Source: Cuspidothrix sp046080565 (GTDB taxonomy: Bacteria > Cyanobacteriota > Cyanobacteriia > Cyanobacteriales > Nostocaceae). Taken from it: DNA of 43,300 nucleotides. A program made the translations under genes and the position numbers. The stretch spans positions 1 to 43,300 of the forward strand of contig JBJTUF010000210.1 in assembly GCA_046080565.1 (NCBI GenBank), written 5' to 3'. Of this stretch, positions 24,252 to 32,455 are shown one piece after another; the first letter of the stretch is position 1, and each line of letters starts with the position of its first letter. The notes under the pieces are model-generated. The model was not told the origin of the DNA. It was given only the letters and a program-made list of their open reading frames with translations, and searched no databases.

Positions 24252-25043
24252 CTATCCCGCAGCATCAGGTAATGGTTTTTTCGGCGTTGCCAATTGTAAG
24301 ATAATCTCCAACAACCAAGGGGCAAAACGCTGACATAATACAGCTAAATGAGATTGCCAACCTACCAAGATTTCTGCTGTATCTTTTTGCAATCCAATCA
24401 CCAGTGCTTGGGCGACTTGTTCCGGTGTCATGGGAATGACTCCATGAAATAAGTTTAAGTCCCGCACCATGTCTGTTTCCGTCAGGGAAGGAAGTAAGGC
24501 GATAACGCTGATATTATGTTGGGCGAGTTCTTGACGTAAAGCTTGGGTAAATCCGACAATTGCAAACTTAGTGGCGGAATATGTGGCCATTGTCGGTGCG
24601 GCTACTTTGCCCATTAAACTGGAGACATTGACGATTATCCCTTGTCTTTGACTAACCATGCGTTTGGCTATCAAGCTGGTGAGGGTGTACATTCCCAATA
24701 AATTCACGGAAAGTTCTTCTTGCAATTGGGGAAGTTTTGATTGCAGAAATGAGTTTTGATGTGCGACTCCAGCACAATTTACGAGTAGATGAATTGGCCC
24801 ATAACTTCGCCAAAGTTGGGCTACGGCTATGTTGACATTGATTGAATGAGTTAAGTCTAAGTCCATGATTGTAGTTTCTACACCTAAACCTTCGATTTCG
24901 GCGGCTACTTCGGCTAACTTTTGGCGATCGCGTGCTACCAATATTAACCTTTTCATTCCTTGTTTGGCTAATTCTAAAGCGATCGCTTTACCAATGCCAC
25001 GAGAAGCCCCGGTAATTAGTGCAACTTTTCCTTGAATCTTCAT
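24252..25043 (-). CDS. short-chain dehydrogenase/reductase
   Basis: A 263-residue classical SDR. The nucleotide-binding motif TGASRGIG is at residues 11-18, NCAG at 89-92, and the catalytic Ser141/142-Tyr155-Lys159 (NVSSLMG...YSATK) follows. The C-terminal extension after residue 230 (LAVLCQRFAPWLLEIILQLAT) is hydrophobic and could touch a membrane, as in acyl or polyketide-type reductases. The substrate cannot be told from sequence. There is no adjacent pathway gene, so this is a generic oxidoreductase call. Confidence 0.88.
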   Translation of the reverse strand: MKIQGKVALITGASRGIGKAIALELAKQGMKRLILVARDRQKLAEVAAEIEGLGVETTIMDLDLTHSINVNIAVAQLWRSYGPIHLLVNCAGVAHQNSFLQSKLPQLQEELSVNLLGMYTLTSLIAKRMVSQRQGIIVNVSSLMGKVAAPTMATYSATKFAIVGFTQALRQELAQHNISVIALLPSLTETDMVRDLNLFHGVIPMTPEQVAQALVIGLQKDTAEILVGWQSHLAVLCQRFAPWLLEIILQLATPKKPLPDAAG

Positions 25044-25708
25044 CGCTTTTCACCTCCAAATTCTTCGTCTTCCCTTTTTGTCTTTGGTAATTAACAAATA
25101 AGACGATTGATGAACGGTAAACAAAAATCAAATTTCAAGTCAGTAATCAGATGGAAAATTCTTTTTTCTGCTCATTTGCAATACTCCTTTATTGCTTCTA
25201 GGAAGCAGAAATTCCTTGTCCTCATCATGGGAACAAACAACATAAAATACTTTTGGCAGAATGGATAAAGCTCATTGATTTTTCCTCTTTTTAAATGATC
25301 CGAGCATTCACCAGTGCTGTCGTACCTACACAGATTAGCAACTAAATCAAGTTCTGGCAATATTTTTTAATAAGAATTTCTGATAGCTTATGTGACTTAC
25401 CATCCACGTGTTCTCGTAATCTATATATATAGCAATCTTGATTCATATAAGTTTTAATTAATACTGAGGAACTAAATATCTTGATCCCCTCATAATTAAT
25501 AAATTTTTGTTACAATGACAACATTTTTTTAACTTATTTATTTTATTCCTGACAGCAGATTGTTAGTCAATGAAGTACAAACTCAAAATTAAAACAGGGC
25601 TTACACCACGCTGGACTATTAAAAAGTAAGTTTGTTTTACCTCTTGTCTTTTGCTGTATATGCAACGAAAAACCACTATATTGAAACCATCAAATATAAA
25701 TCTTAAAT
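25044..25708. other. gene-poor region
   Basis: This 665-base region between divergent genes contains one doubtful 62-residue ORF on the minus strand (25172-25360) and a 19-residue frame on the plus strand at 25570-25629 (MKYKLKIKTGLTPRWTIKK). The stretch at 25380-25560 is AT-rich with TATATATA. I see no repeat family. Confidence 0.4.
25172..25360 (-). CDS. possible small cysteine-rich protein
   Basis: A 62-residue frame from a TTG at 25360 (LPELDLVANLCRYDSTGECS...). Five cysteines, a balanced composition and no low-complexity sequence make it look more like protein than most chance frames, but there is no ribosome binding site, no neighbour in an operon, and no family I recognise. Confidence 0.3.
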   Translation of the reverse strand: MPELDLVANLCRYDSTGECSDHLKRGKINELYPFCQKYFMLFVPMMRTRNFCFLEAIKEYCK

Positions 25709-26470
25709 ATGACAGAAAATATTGATATCAAAACCAATAGCAGCAACGTAATTATAGTATTGGTAGAACCAGCAGGTCCTCTGAACGTCGGTTCAGTCGC
25801 CAGAGTGATGAAAAATTTTGGCTTATCTCGACTAATATTAGTCAATCCTCAATGCGATCGCTCATCCTTCGATGCTGTCAAAATGGCCGTTCATGGTCAA
25901 GAAATTTTAGAATCTGCAATCATTGTTCCCACACTACCACAAGCATTGCAGGGATGTGTCCGGGCGATCGCTACCATCGGTCGTGACTACAGTGGAGAAA
26001 TCCCCATAGAAAACCCCCGCACCGCCCTCCCCTGGTTATTAGCAGCAACTCAAAATCCCGTAGCCTTGATTTTTGGCAGAGAAGACCGAGGATTAACCAA
26101 CGAAGAATTAAATTATGCCCACAAATTGGTTTGTATTCCCACAAACCCAGAATATCCATCCTTAAACTTAGCCACAGCCGTATCTATTTGCTGTTATGAA
26201 CTATCTCAATGTCAAAATATATTAACGGAAGAGAATAGACCCGTTAAAGAACTTGCTTCTTTAGACGCTATGGAAGCCTACTATCAAGAATTGGAATCTC
26301 TACTACTTACCATAGGTTATCTTTATCCCCATACCGCAGCAAGTCGCATGGAAAAATTCCGCCACATATACAATCGCGCTTATTTAGAACCAGTAGAAGT
26401 CGGAATGTTAAGAGGAATTTTAAAACAAATAGAATGGGCAATTAATACAAAGGATAAAACTAAACTTTAA
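25709..26470 (+). CDS. trmJ: tRNA 2'-O-methyltransferase TrmJ-like (SPOUT family)
   Basis: A 253-residue SpoU/TrmH-type enzyme that transfers a methyl group from AdoMet to ribose 2'-OH, in TrmJ at position 32 of tRNA. Motif 1 is LVEPAGPLNVGSVARVMKNF, motif 2 IFGREDRGLTNEEL and motif 3 IPTNPEYPSLNLATAVSIC, the knotted AdoMet site, with the NPEYPSLNLA wording closest to TrmJ. A C-terminal helical extension (after about 165) is also as in TrmJ. It is convergent with ndhN, with a hairpin between. Confidence 0.88.
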   Translation: MTENIDIKTNSSNVIIVLVEPAGPLNVGSVARVMKNFGLSRLILVNPQCDRSSFDAVKMAVHGQEILESAIIVPTLPQALQGCVRAIATIGRDYSGEIPIENPRTALPWLLAATQNPVALIFGREDRGLTNEELNYAHKLVCIPTNPEYPSLNLATAVSICCYELSQCQNILTEENRPVKELASLDAMEAYYQELESLLLTIGYLYPHTAASRMEKFRHIYNRAYLEPVEVGMLRGILKQIEWAINTKDKTKL

Positions 26471-26486
26471 ATCTACAACATCAAGA

Positions 26487-26503
26487 GGTGGGAAAATCCC
26501 ACC
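26487..26503. terminator. hairpin between convergent trmJ and ndhN
   Basis: GGTGGG (26487-26492) and CCCACC (26498-26503) pair around a five-base loop. It lies 17 bases behind trmJ and 13 before the ndhN stop. It is bidirectional by position, and no T-run follows. Confidence 0.6.
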
Positions 26504-26515
26504 CCAAGAATCAGC

Positions 26516-26992
26516 TTAACTAGCTAACAGAGTTTTTTCCAGAGGTTTCCAACGGAAAGTGCGATCGCCACCTCTCTCAATCACCACCTTAACCCGTGGT
26601 TCTAACTTAGGCAAATCCATTAAATACTCAACTTCCTGATCAGACAAAATATGTCCCTCAATAATCCACAACACCAACCCCTTAGACTTAGGAGGTAATT
26701 GTGCCAAATGAGAACTGATCATTGGTGGTAAATAATATACATCACCCACAGCCGCACCGCTACCAGTGCTTTTTTTACCCAAATGTGGAGGTCTAACACC
26801 ATGAACTTGCGTCAGATACGCAGCCACATCACCTAGTCCTCTAGCAGTAATATGGAGGCCAATATAGCCAGCTGCCCGTAATCGGCGTAAATACCGACCC
26901 TCATAGCCCCCCTCCAGAGGAACATAAACACCCAACGCGCCAAATTTCTCCAGATTGCGGATGAAACCGTTGCCAGTGGTAATTAGTGCCAT
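26516..26992 (-). CDS. ndhN: NAD(P)H-quinone oxidoreductase subunit N
   Basis: A 158-residue peripheral subunit of the cyanobacterial/chloroplast NDH-1 complex, which drives cyclic electron flow and respiration in thylakoids. The conserved N-terminus MALITTGNGFIRNLEKFGAL, the block LRAAGYIGLHITARGLGD and the C-terminal VVIERGGDRTFRWKPL identify it. It is full length, with no signal peptide or membrane helix, as expected for a subunit of the soluble arm. It diverges from the ribosomal operon across a 1-kb leader. Confidence 0.96.
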   Translation of the reverse strand: MALITTGNGFIRNLEKFGALGVYVPLEGGYEGRYLRRLRAAGYIGLHITARGLGDVAAYLTQVHGVRPPHLGKKSTGSGAAVGDVYYLPPMISSHLAQLPPKSKGLVLWIIEGHILSDQEVEYLMDLPKLEPRVKVVIERGGDRTFRWKPLEKTLLAS

Positions 26993-28019
26993 AGATTTTC
27001 TTCCTATCCCACTTAGATATCTCTATTATTCACCTTATAGTGGTAGATTAAGTTAAATGAAGTTCCACATTTTCCACAAATTTCACAACATACCCCAAAA
27101 ACATCGGCAAACCCCGCCCTAAACCCATAACATACCCAAAAAAATACTAGACAAAAATTAACGAATGATTTATATTATTAGATTGTGACCTAACAGTATA
27201 AATAGATAGCCATCTTATTTAGAGTTCTCAGCTAGTCCTAGTATCTAAAGACTCTAGTTAGCTTCCTGAAAGAATAAACTAGAGCTTAGAGAACAAACGA
27301 CTACTAAACTAAAAAAGCTTTCAGGTCAAAGCAAGAGCAAAAATCATATTTAACACCAATGCCCTAAGCCAAAATCAAGCTGAGAGGCAAGTGTTGCACT
27401 AAAAAGATTTGAGTCCTGGAAATCAAGACTCCTGCCCTTGGAGGGAATGTTCAGACCAACAGAACTACAAAGTCCTAGCGGCTATTCCCCATCAACTGGG
27501 AAGCCCTGTCTTACAGCAGGGTACTTCACGCTCCCAAACCAGATCACTCCCGTAGAACCTAAAAATAAATTAGGCAAAACCTCAAACAATAGTTTAAGGT
27601 AGGAAAACAAGTAGTCCCTGAGCAATAATGTTGGTTTTATGGCATTATATTAAGTCTCAAGCAAAGGATACTGAGGGGTAATTAACCACTTAAGTCCGAC
27701 TACAACGGTAGAGTGCCAGAGCAACTGCTTGCACGAAAGCATTGCTGCACAAAGCGCAAAGCAATCATGCCTCGCATTGAATTGCAGAAATAATACCTTC
27801 TCAATAGAGCAAGGAGTTATTCCTGTTATGGTGGTTAACTAAGTGAAAATAAACAAATTCACTAAACAGCAAAGGACAACAATTGTTCCTTCGTCAAGAA
27901 TTTGCACTGTCTAACGCCAGTCCAAATTCAAGAGGTGTAATTCACCCTCAAACGATAGCGACAAAAGCTGTCCCCAAATCCATTTCCAGGTCAGTAATTA
28001 GAAAGGAGAACCAGTAACT
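26993..28019 (+). other. 1-kb structured leader upstream of the ribosomal operon
   Basis: No long ORF. It is rich in inverted repeats from about 27215 on: GTTCTC/GAGAAC, CCTGAAAG (27265-27272) with CTTTCAGG (27318-27325), the hairpin cluster at 27411-27526, GCATTGCT with AGCAAT near 27739-27765, and a GAGGTG/CACCCTC hairpin at 27932-27949. Tiny frames occur (17 codons at 27628-27681, 8 at 27767-27793) but lack ribosome binding sites. A promoter is plausible near 27170-27200, which would make an 800-base leader. Confidence 0.5.
27411..27526 (+). ncRNA. hairpin cluster resembling an IS200/IS605 right end
   Basis: Several short stems lie in a row: GAGTC/GACTC (27411-27431), GTTC/GAAC (27449-27465), TTCCC/GGGAA (27485-27502, closed further by GC/GC) and CCCTG/CAGGG (27504-27521), followed by TACTTCAC. 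The last part, GGGAAGCCCTG then CAGGGTACTTCAC, has the wording common at the right ends of cyanobacterial IS200/IS605 (tnpB) elements, where the transcript serves as omega RNA. No tnpA or tnpB is present, so it would be a remnant or an exapted RNA. Confidence 0.35.
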
Positions 28020-28658
28020 GTGTCTGTAGGTATTCTCGGCACCAAGCTGGGCATGACCCAAATATTTGATGAAGAAGGAGTATCCATTCCTGTAACCGTC
28101 ATCAAAGCGGGCCCATGCACTGTCACACAAGTTAAAACAAAACAGACTGACGGTTACTCTGCCATTCAAGTTGGTTATGGTGAAGTCAAGCCCAAAGCAT
28201 TGAATAAACCATTGTTGGGTCATTTGGCCAAATCATCTGCCCCAGCAGTTCGTCATCTGAATGAATATCGCACCGATAGCACCGATGATTATGCTTTAGG
28301 TCAAGAAATTAAAGCAGATATTTTTAGTGCTGGTGAAATTGTAGATGTAATTGGTACAAGCATCGGTCGCGGTTTTGCCGGTAACCAAAAGCGTAATAAC
28401 TTTGGTCGCGGTCCCATGTCCCATGGTTCTAAAAACCACAGAGCGCCAGGTTCTATTGGTGCTGGTACAACACCCGGTCGTGTTTATCCCGGCAAAAGAA
28501 TGGCAGGACGTTTAGGCGGTACTCGTGTCACAATTCGCAAACTCACAGTAGTGCGAGTAGATGCAGAACGCAACTTAATCCTCATTAAGGGAGCTATTCC
28601 TGGCAAACCAGGAGCCTTAGTGAACGTTGTCCCTGCAAAGAAAGTTGGTAGAAAATAG
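28020..28658 (+). CDS. rplC: 50S ribosomal protein L3
   Basis: A 212-residue L3, first gene of the cluster. It binds the 3' end of 23S rRNA and begins 50S assembly. The start is GTG at 28020 (VSVGILGTKLGMTQIFDEEG) with AAGGAG at 28003-28008. The central loop GRGPMSHGSKNHRAPGSIG reaching the peptidyl transferase centre is conserved. It is preceded by the long leader. As in other cyanobacteria rpsJ is not before it. Confidence 0.98.
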   Translation: MSVGILGTKLGMTQIFDEEGVSIPVTVIKAGPCTVTQVKTKQTDGYSAIQVGYGEVKPKALNKPLLGHLAKSSAPAVRHLNEYRTDSTDDYALGQEIKADIFSAGEIVDVIGTSIGRGFAGNQKRNNFGRGPMSHGSKNHRAPGSIGAGTTPGRVYPGKRMAGRLGGTRVTIRKLTVVRVDAERNLILIKGAIPGKPGALVNVVPAKKVGRK

Positions 28659-28722
28659 TCATTTGTCATTGCTAGTGTGGCAAATGACAACCGACAACTG
28701 ACAAAGGACAAAGGACACAAAG
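28659..28722 (+). repeat. heptamer-repeat hairpin spacer rplC-rplD
   Basis: GTCATTTG and CAAATGAC form a perfect stem, followed by ACCGACA/ACTGACA/AAGGACA units up to the rplD start. This is the first of five ACTGACA-type spacers. Confidence 0.7.
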
Positions 28723-29355
28723 ATGGTAGAGACTGTAATTAAAAATTGGCAAGGAGAGCAAGTCGGAGAGACAACCTTTGACTTACCAGTTGCCAAAGAA
28801 ACAACAGCGGTACATATTGTACACCGCGCCCTAGTCAGACAAATGACTAACTCTCGCCAGGGGACTGCCAGCACCAAAACTCGTTCAGAAGTGCGTGGTG
28901 GTGGTCGTAAACCTTGGCGGCAAAAAGGTACAGGTCGCGCCCGTGCAGGTTCTATCCGTTCACCATTATGGCGTGGCGGTGGTGTCATCTTTGGACCCAA
29001 ACCCAGAGATTTCAACCTGAAAATGAACCGTAAAGAGCGTCGGTTAGCATTACGTACAGCTTTAATCAGCCGCGCTCAAGATCTAATTATTGTTGAAGAT
29101 TTTAGCAACGAGTTACAACGCCCTAAAACTAAAGAACTCGTAGCAGCATTAGCTAGATGGGGCGCAGCACCAGAAGAAAAAACACTTTTAATTTTGTCAG
29201 AAATCGCAGAAAACGTGCTTTTATCAGCTCGTAACGTCGAAAACCTCAAACTCATCCCTGCGGATCAGTTGAACGTTTATGACCTACTTCATGCGGACAA
29301 AATAGTCGTCACACCATCAACTCTAGCAAAAATTCAGGAGGTCTACAATGGTTAA
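28723..29355 (+). CDS. rplD: 50S ribosomal protein L4
   Basis: A 210-residue L4. The long arginine/glycine-rich loop lining the exit tunnel (EVRGGGRKPWRQKGTGRARA) is conserved. In E. coli L4 also represses its own operon; whether it does so here is unknown. The ATG follows a repeat spacer with only AAGGAC as a weak ribosome binding site. Its 3' end contains the AGGAGG that starts rplW, with an 8-base overlap. Confidence 0.98.
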   Translation: MVETVIKNWQGEQVGETTFDLPVAKETTAVHIVHRALVRQMTNSRQGTASTKTRSEVRGGGRKPWRQKGTGRARAGSIRSPLWRGGGVIFGPKPRDFNLKMNRKERRLALRTALISRAQDLIIVEDFSNELQRPKTKELVAALARWGAAPEEKTLLILSEIAENVLLSARNVENLKLIPADQLNVYDLLHADKIVVTPSTLAKIQEVYNG

Positions 29356-29662
29356 AGTTGAGACCCGTGACCTACCAGATTTAGTGCGTCGCCCCATTCT
29401 CACCGAAAAAGCGACCATGCTTATGGAGCAAAACAAATACACCTTTGAAGTCACTCCTAAAGCCACTAAAACGCAAATTAGATCCGCAATTGAAGACTTA
29501 TTTGCAGTTAAAGTCGTTAAAATCAATACCGCAGTACCCCCACGTAAAAAACGCCGTGTAGGTAGATTTATTGGTTTCAAACCCCAATATAAACGAGCGA
29601 TTGTCACCGTTGCCCCTGGGGACGAAGAAAAAATCAGAAAGATTCTCTTCCCAGAAGTCTAG
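29348..29662 (+). CDS. rplW: 50S ribosomal protein L23
   Basis: A 104-residue L23 at the exit of the peptide tunnel, where trigger factor and SRP dock. RRPILTEKATMLMEQNKYTF is the family signature. The strong AGGAGG at 29336-29341 lies inside rplD, and the coding regions overlap by eight bases, implying translational coupling. Confidence 0.97.
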   Translation: MVKVETRDLPDLVRRPILTEKATMLMEQNKYTFEVTPKATKTQIRSAIEDLFAVKVVKINTAVPPRKKRRVGRFIGFKPQYKRAIVTVAPGDEEKIRKILFPEV

Positions 29663-29803
29663 AAATTTTAGGTTTTAGATTTCAGATTTCAGATTGGGCC
29701 AATCAAAACAACGCCAAGTAACAATCAAAAATCGGAAGTTAAAATCCCAAAATTCTGACTCCAAAATCCAAAATTGATTAATTCCAAAAGCCAAAACTGA
29801 ACT
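29663..29803 (+). repeat. AAATCCA-type repeat hairpin spacer rplW-rplB
   Basis: A 141-base spacer. The 5' arm has TTTTAGGTTTTAGATTTCAG and the 3' arm the complementary AAAATCC/CCAAAATCC units, so the spacer can fold on itself. No Shine-Dalgarno precedes rplB. Confidence 0.7.
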
Positions 29804-30667
29804 ATGGGTACTCGTTCTTATCGCCCTTATACCCCCAGTACTCGCCAAGTTACCATCTCCGACTTTGCCGAAATTACCAAAACTGAGCCAGAAAAATCAT
29901 TAACTGAATCAGTACATCGTCCCAAAGGTCGGAACAATCAAGGGCGGATAACCAGCCGTCGTCGGGGTGGCGGACACAAACAACTTTACCGCATTATTGA
30001 TTTTAAACGAGATAAGCGGAATATACCTGCTACAGTTACAGCCATTGAATACGATCCTAACCGGAATGCACGGATCGCTTTATTGTTATATGAAGATGGC
30101 GAAAAGCGTTATATTCTTCAACCAAACGGCATGACTGTAGGTACAAAAGTCATTGCTGGCCCTGACTCTCCCATTGAAGATGGTAATGCTTTACCCTTGT
30201 TAAACATCCCCTTGGGTACTAACGTTCACAACGTGGAAATGACTGCTGGTAAAGGCGGTCAAATCGTGCGTGCAGCCGGCGCAACAGCCCAAGTTGTTGC
30301 TAAAGATGGTAATTATGTGACTCTGAAATTACCTTCTGGTGAAGTTCGCTTGATTCGTAAAGAATGCTATGCGACCATCGGACAAGTCGGTAATACAGAT
30401 GCAAGAAACCTCAGTGCTGGTAAAGCGGGACGAAATCGCTGGAAAGGTCGTCGTCCCAAGGTAAGAGGTAGCGTCATGAACCCAGTAGATCACCCACATG
30501 GTGGCGGTGAGGGCAGAGCGCCTATAGGTAGATCCGGTCCTGTCACACCTTGGGGTAAACCAACTCTAGGAGCTAAAACAAGGAAGCGGAAAAAAGCCAG
30601 CACTAAGCTGATTATCCGTCGTCGTCGTAAATCTTCTAAACGTGGTCGTGGTGGTCGTCAGTCTTAG
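29804..30667 (+). CDS. rplB: 50S ribosomal protein L2
   Basis: A 287-residue L2, essential for subunit association and the peptidyl transferase centre. The conserved C-terminal block is GSVMNPVDHPHGGGEGRAPI, with the key histidine in HPHGGG. The ATG at 29804 has no ribosome binding site and stands directly behind a repeat-filled spacer. Confidence 0.98.
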   Translation: MGTRSYRPYTPSTRQVTISDFAEITKTEPEKSLTESVHRPKGRNNQGRITSRRRGGGHKQLYRIIDFKRDKRNIPATVTAIEYDPNRNARIALLLYEDGEKRYILQPNGMTVGTKVIAGPDSPIEDGNALPLLNIPLGTNVHNVEMTAGKGGQIVRAAGATAQVVAKDGNYVTLKLPSGEVRLIRKECYATIGQVGNTDARNLSAGKAGRNRWKGRRPKVRGSVMNPVDHPHGGGEGRAPIGRSGPVTPWGKPTLGAKTRKRKKASTKLIIRRRRKSSKRGRGGRQS

Positions 30668-30809
30668 AATTTTAGATTTTAAATTTTGGATTTTAGATTG
30701 GAAACTATTAATTGGCATTAAATGTTCAAGTAATTAATCCAGAGATAATTAATCCAAGATCCAAAATTAAGAAATTCAAAATCCAAAATCCAAAATCCAG
30801 AATTGTACT
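30668..30809 (+). repeat. AAATCCA-type repeat hairpin spacer rplB-rpsS
   Basis: A 142-base spacer beginning TTTTAGATTTTAAATTTTGG and ending with four tandem CCAAAAT-like units. The two ends are largely complementary. No Shine-Dalgarno precedes rpsS. Confidence 0.7.
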
Positions 30810-31088
30810 ATGGGTCGTTCTTTAAAAAAAGGTCCTTTTGTCGCCGATCATCTCCTCAAGAAAATTGAGAAGCTGAACGCAAAAGATGAAAAACAAGTGA
30901 TCAAAACTTGGTCGAGAGCTTCGACAATTTTACCCTTGATGGTAGGTCATACTATCGCTGTTCACAATGGACGGCAGCACGTTCCCGTATTTGTCAATGA
31001 ACAAATGGTAGGACATAAGTTAGGAGAATTTGCTCCTACTCGTACCTACAGAGGTCATGGCAAAAGTGACAAAAAATCAGGGAGATAG
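30810..31088 (+). CDS. rpsS: 30S ribosomal protein S19
   Basis: A 92-residue S19 in the 30S head, next to S13 and the A-site tRNA. MGRSLKKGPFVADHLLKKIE and the C-terminal GEFAPTRTYRGHGKSDKKSG are typical. The ATG lacks a ribosome binding site and follows repeat units immediately. Confidence 0.97.
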   Translation: MGRSLKKGPFVADHLLKKIEKLNAKDEKQVIKTWSRASTILPLMVGHTIAVHNGRQHVPVFVNEQMVGHKLGEFAPTRTYRGHGKSDKKSGR

Positions 31089-31169
31089 ATCAATTAAAAA
31101 TCAAAAGTTAAAAATTCAAAGATGGGAACTGTTCACTTTTAATTTTTAATTTGTGAATTTTTAATTGAT
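31089..31169 (+). repeat. 81-base hairpin between rpsS and rplV
   Basis: ATCAATTAAAAAT (31089-31101) and ATTTTTAATTGAT (31157-31169) pair perfectly, and the inner AGTTAAAAATT / TTTTTAATTT arms extend the stem with a few mismatches. The hairpin begins immediately after the rpsS stop and ends before the rplV GGAG. Confidence 0.75.
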
Positions 31170-31185
31170 AAAAATGGAGTAAATT

Positions 31186-31545
31186 ATGGCAATTGATACT
31201 ACTGAAGTTAAGGCGATCGCCCGTTATATCCGCATTTCTCCCTATAAAGTGCGCCGTGTACTTGATCAAATTCGGGGACGTTCATACCGAGAAGCATTAA
31301 TAATTCTCGAATTCATGCCCTATGGTGCTTGTGAACCAGTATTAAAGGTTCTTAGAAGTGCCGCAGCTAATGCCGAGCATAATGCTGGCTTGGACAGAGC
31401 TAATTTGGTAGTTAGTCAAGCCTATGCTGATCAAGGTCCAGTGCTAAAACGCTTTCAACCTAGAGCGCAAGGTCGAGCTTACCAAATTCGCAAACCAACG
31501 TGTCACATCACTGTCGCTGTTGCCGCTGGTGCTACTGCTAAGTAA
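31186..31545 (+). CDS. rplV: 50S ribosomal protein L22
   Basis: A 119-residue L22 whose beta-hairpin lines the exit tunnel constriction. The start is ATG at 31186 with GGAG seven bases ahead. ARYIRISPYKVRRVLDQIRG and the hairpin tip PVLKRFQPRAQGRAYQIRKP identify it. Confidence 0.97.
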   Translation: MAIDTTEVKAIARYIRISPYKVRRVLDQIRGRSYREALIILEFMPYGACEPVLKVLRSAAANAEHNAGLDRANLVVSQAYADQGPVLKRFQPRAQGRAYQIRKPTCHITVAVAAGATAK

Positions 31546-31602
31546 ACAGCCAGACAGAAACAACAAAATTGCGTACAGTCAGAAATTTTAGAGGAAGCAT
31601 TT

Positions 31603-32388
31603 GTGGGACAGAAAATTCATCCAGTCGGCTTTCGTCTGGGTATAACTCAAGAACACCAATCTCGTTGGTTTGCAGAACCTGACCGTTATCCAGAACTTCT
31701 ACAAGAAGACCACAAACTCCGTCAATACATTGAGCAAAAACTAGGTAGATATGCTCAAAATAACGCCGGTATCTCCGAAGTTAGAATTGAGCGCAAAGCT
31801 GATCAGATTGACCTAGAAGTACGGACAGCTAGACCAGGTGTGGTTGTAGGTCGTGGTGGTCAAGGGATTGAATCATTACGGACTGGACTCCAAGAAGCTT
31901 TGGGCGGTAATCGCCAAATTCGCATTAACGTTGTTGAAGTTCAACGAGTTGATGCTGATGCCTACCTGATTGCCGAGTATATTGCTCAACAATTAGAACG
32001 TCGGGTTTCATTCCGTCGAGTTGTCCGTCAAGCAATTCAACGGGCCCAGCGAGCAGGTGTACAAGGAATCAAAGTTCAGGTCAGTGGTCGTCTCAACGGT
32101 GCAGAAATTGCCCGCACAGAGTGGACTCGTGAAGGTAGAGTTCCTCTCCATACCTTACGTGCTGACATTGACTACTCCTACTGTACAGCCAAGACAATTT
32201 ACGGAATTCTAGGCATCAAAGTTTGGGTATTTAAAGGCGAAATTATTCCTGGACAGGAAGAAACAGCCGCTCCCGCCACCAGAGAACGTGACCGTGACCG
32301 TGACCGTGGTGATCGTGAACGTGAACCTCGTCGCCGCCAACAACAGCGTCGCCGTCAGCAGTTTGAAGACCGCTCCAATGAAGCCTAG
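31603..32388 (+). CDS. rpsC: 30S ribosomal protein S3
   Basis: A 261-residue S3 of the mRNA entry channel, with a KH domain (RPGVVVGRGGQGIESLR) and C-terminal domain. The start is GTG at 31603 behind AGAGGAAG, giving VGQKIHPVGFRLG. The last 43 residues form an extra charged tail (RERDRDRDRGDREREPRRR) encoded in part by tandem CGTGAC hexamers at about 32286-32310, not part of the conserved fold. Confidence 0.97.
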   Translation: MGQKIHPVGFRLGITQEHQSRWFAEPDRYPELLQEDHKLRQYIEQKLGRYAQNNAGISEVRIERKADQIDLEVRTARPGVVVGRGGQGIESLRTGLQEALGGNRQIRINVVEVQRVDADAYLIAEYIAQQLERRVSFRRVVRQAIQRAQRAGVQGIKVQVSGRLNGAEIARTEWTREGRVPLHTLRADIDYSYCTAKTIYGILGIKVWVFKGEIIPGQEETAAPATRERDRDRDRGDREREPRRRQQQRRRQQFEDRSNEA

Positions 32389-32455
32389 TCAATAGTCAGT
32401 CATAAAAAAACTGACAACTGACAACTGACAACCGACCACTGACAACTGACAAATC
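32389..32455 (+). repeat. ACTGACA-repeat hairpin spacer rpsC-rplP
   Basis: GTCAGT near the start is complementary to the ACTGAC units that follow, which run in at least five tandem copies up to the rplP ATG. No Shine-Dalgarno precedes rplP. Confidence 0.75.

Noticed and set aside
27181..28019. Group I or group II intron, tmRNA or RNase P RNA in the rplC leader
   Set aside because: I found no domain V sequence, no P-Q-R-S elements, no tmRNA tag frame or tRNA-like ends, and no RNase P core motifs.
27948..28223. 91-codon minus-strand frame over the start of rplC
   Set aside because: It overlaps the conserved L3 N-terminus and resembles no protein family.
32409..32455. CRISPR-like short tandem repeats
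   Set aside because: The units are contiguous heptamers without unique spacers, so this is simple tandem repetition.
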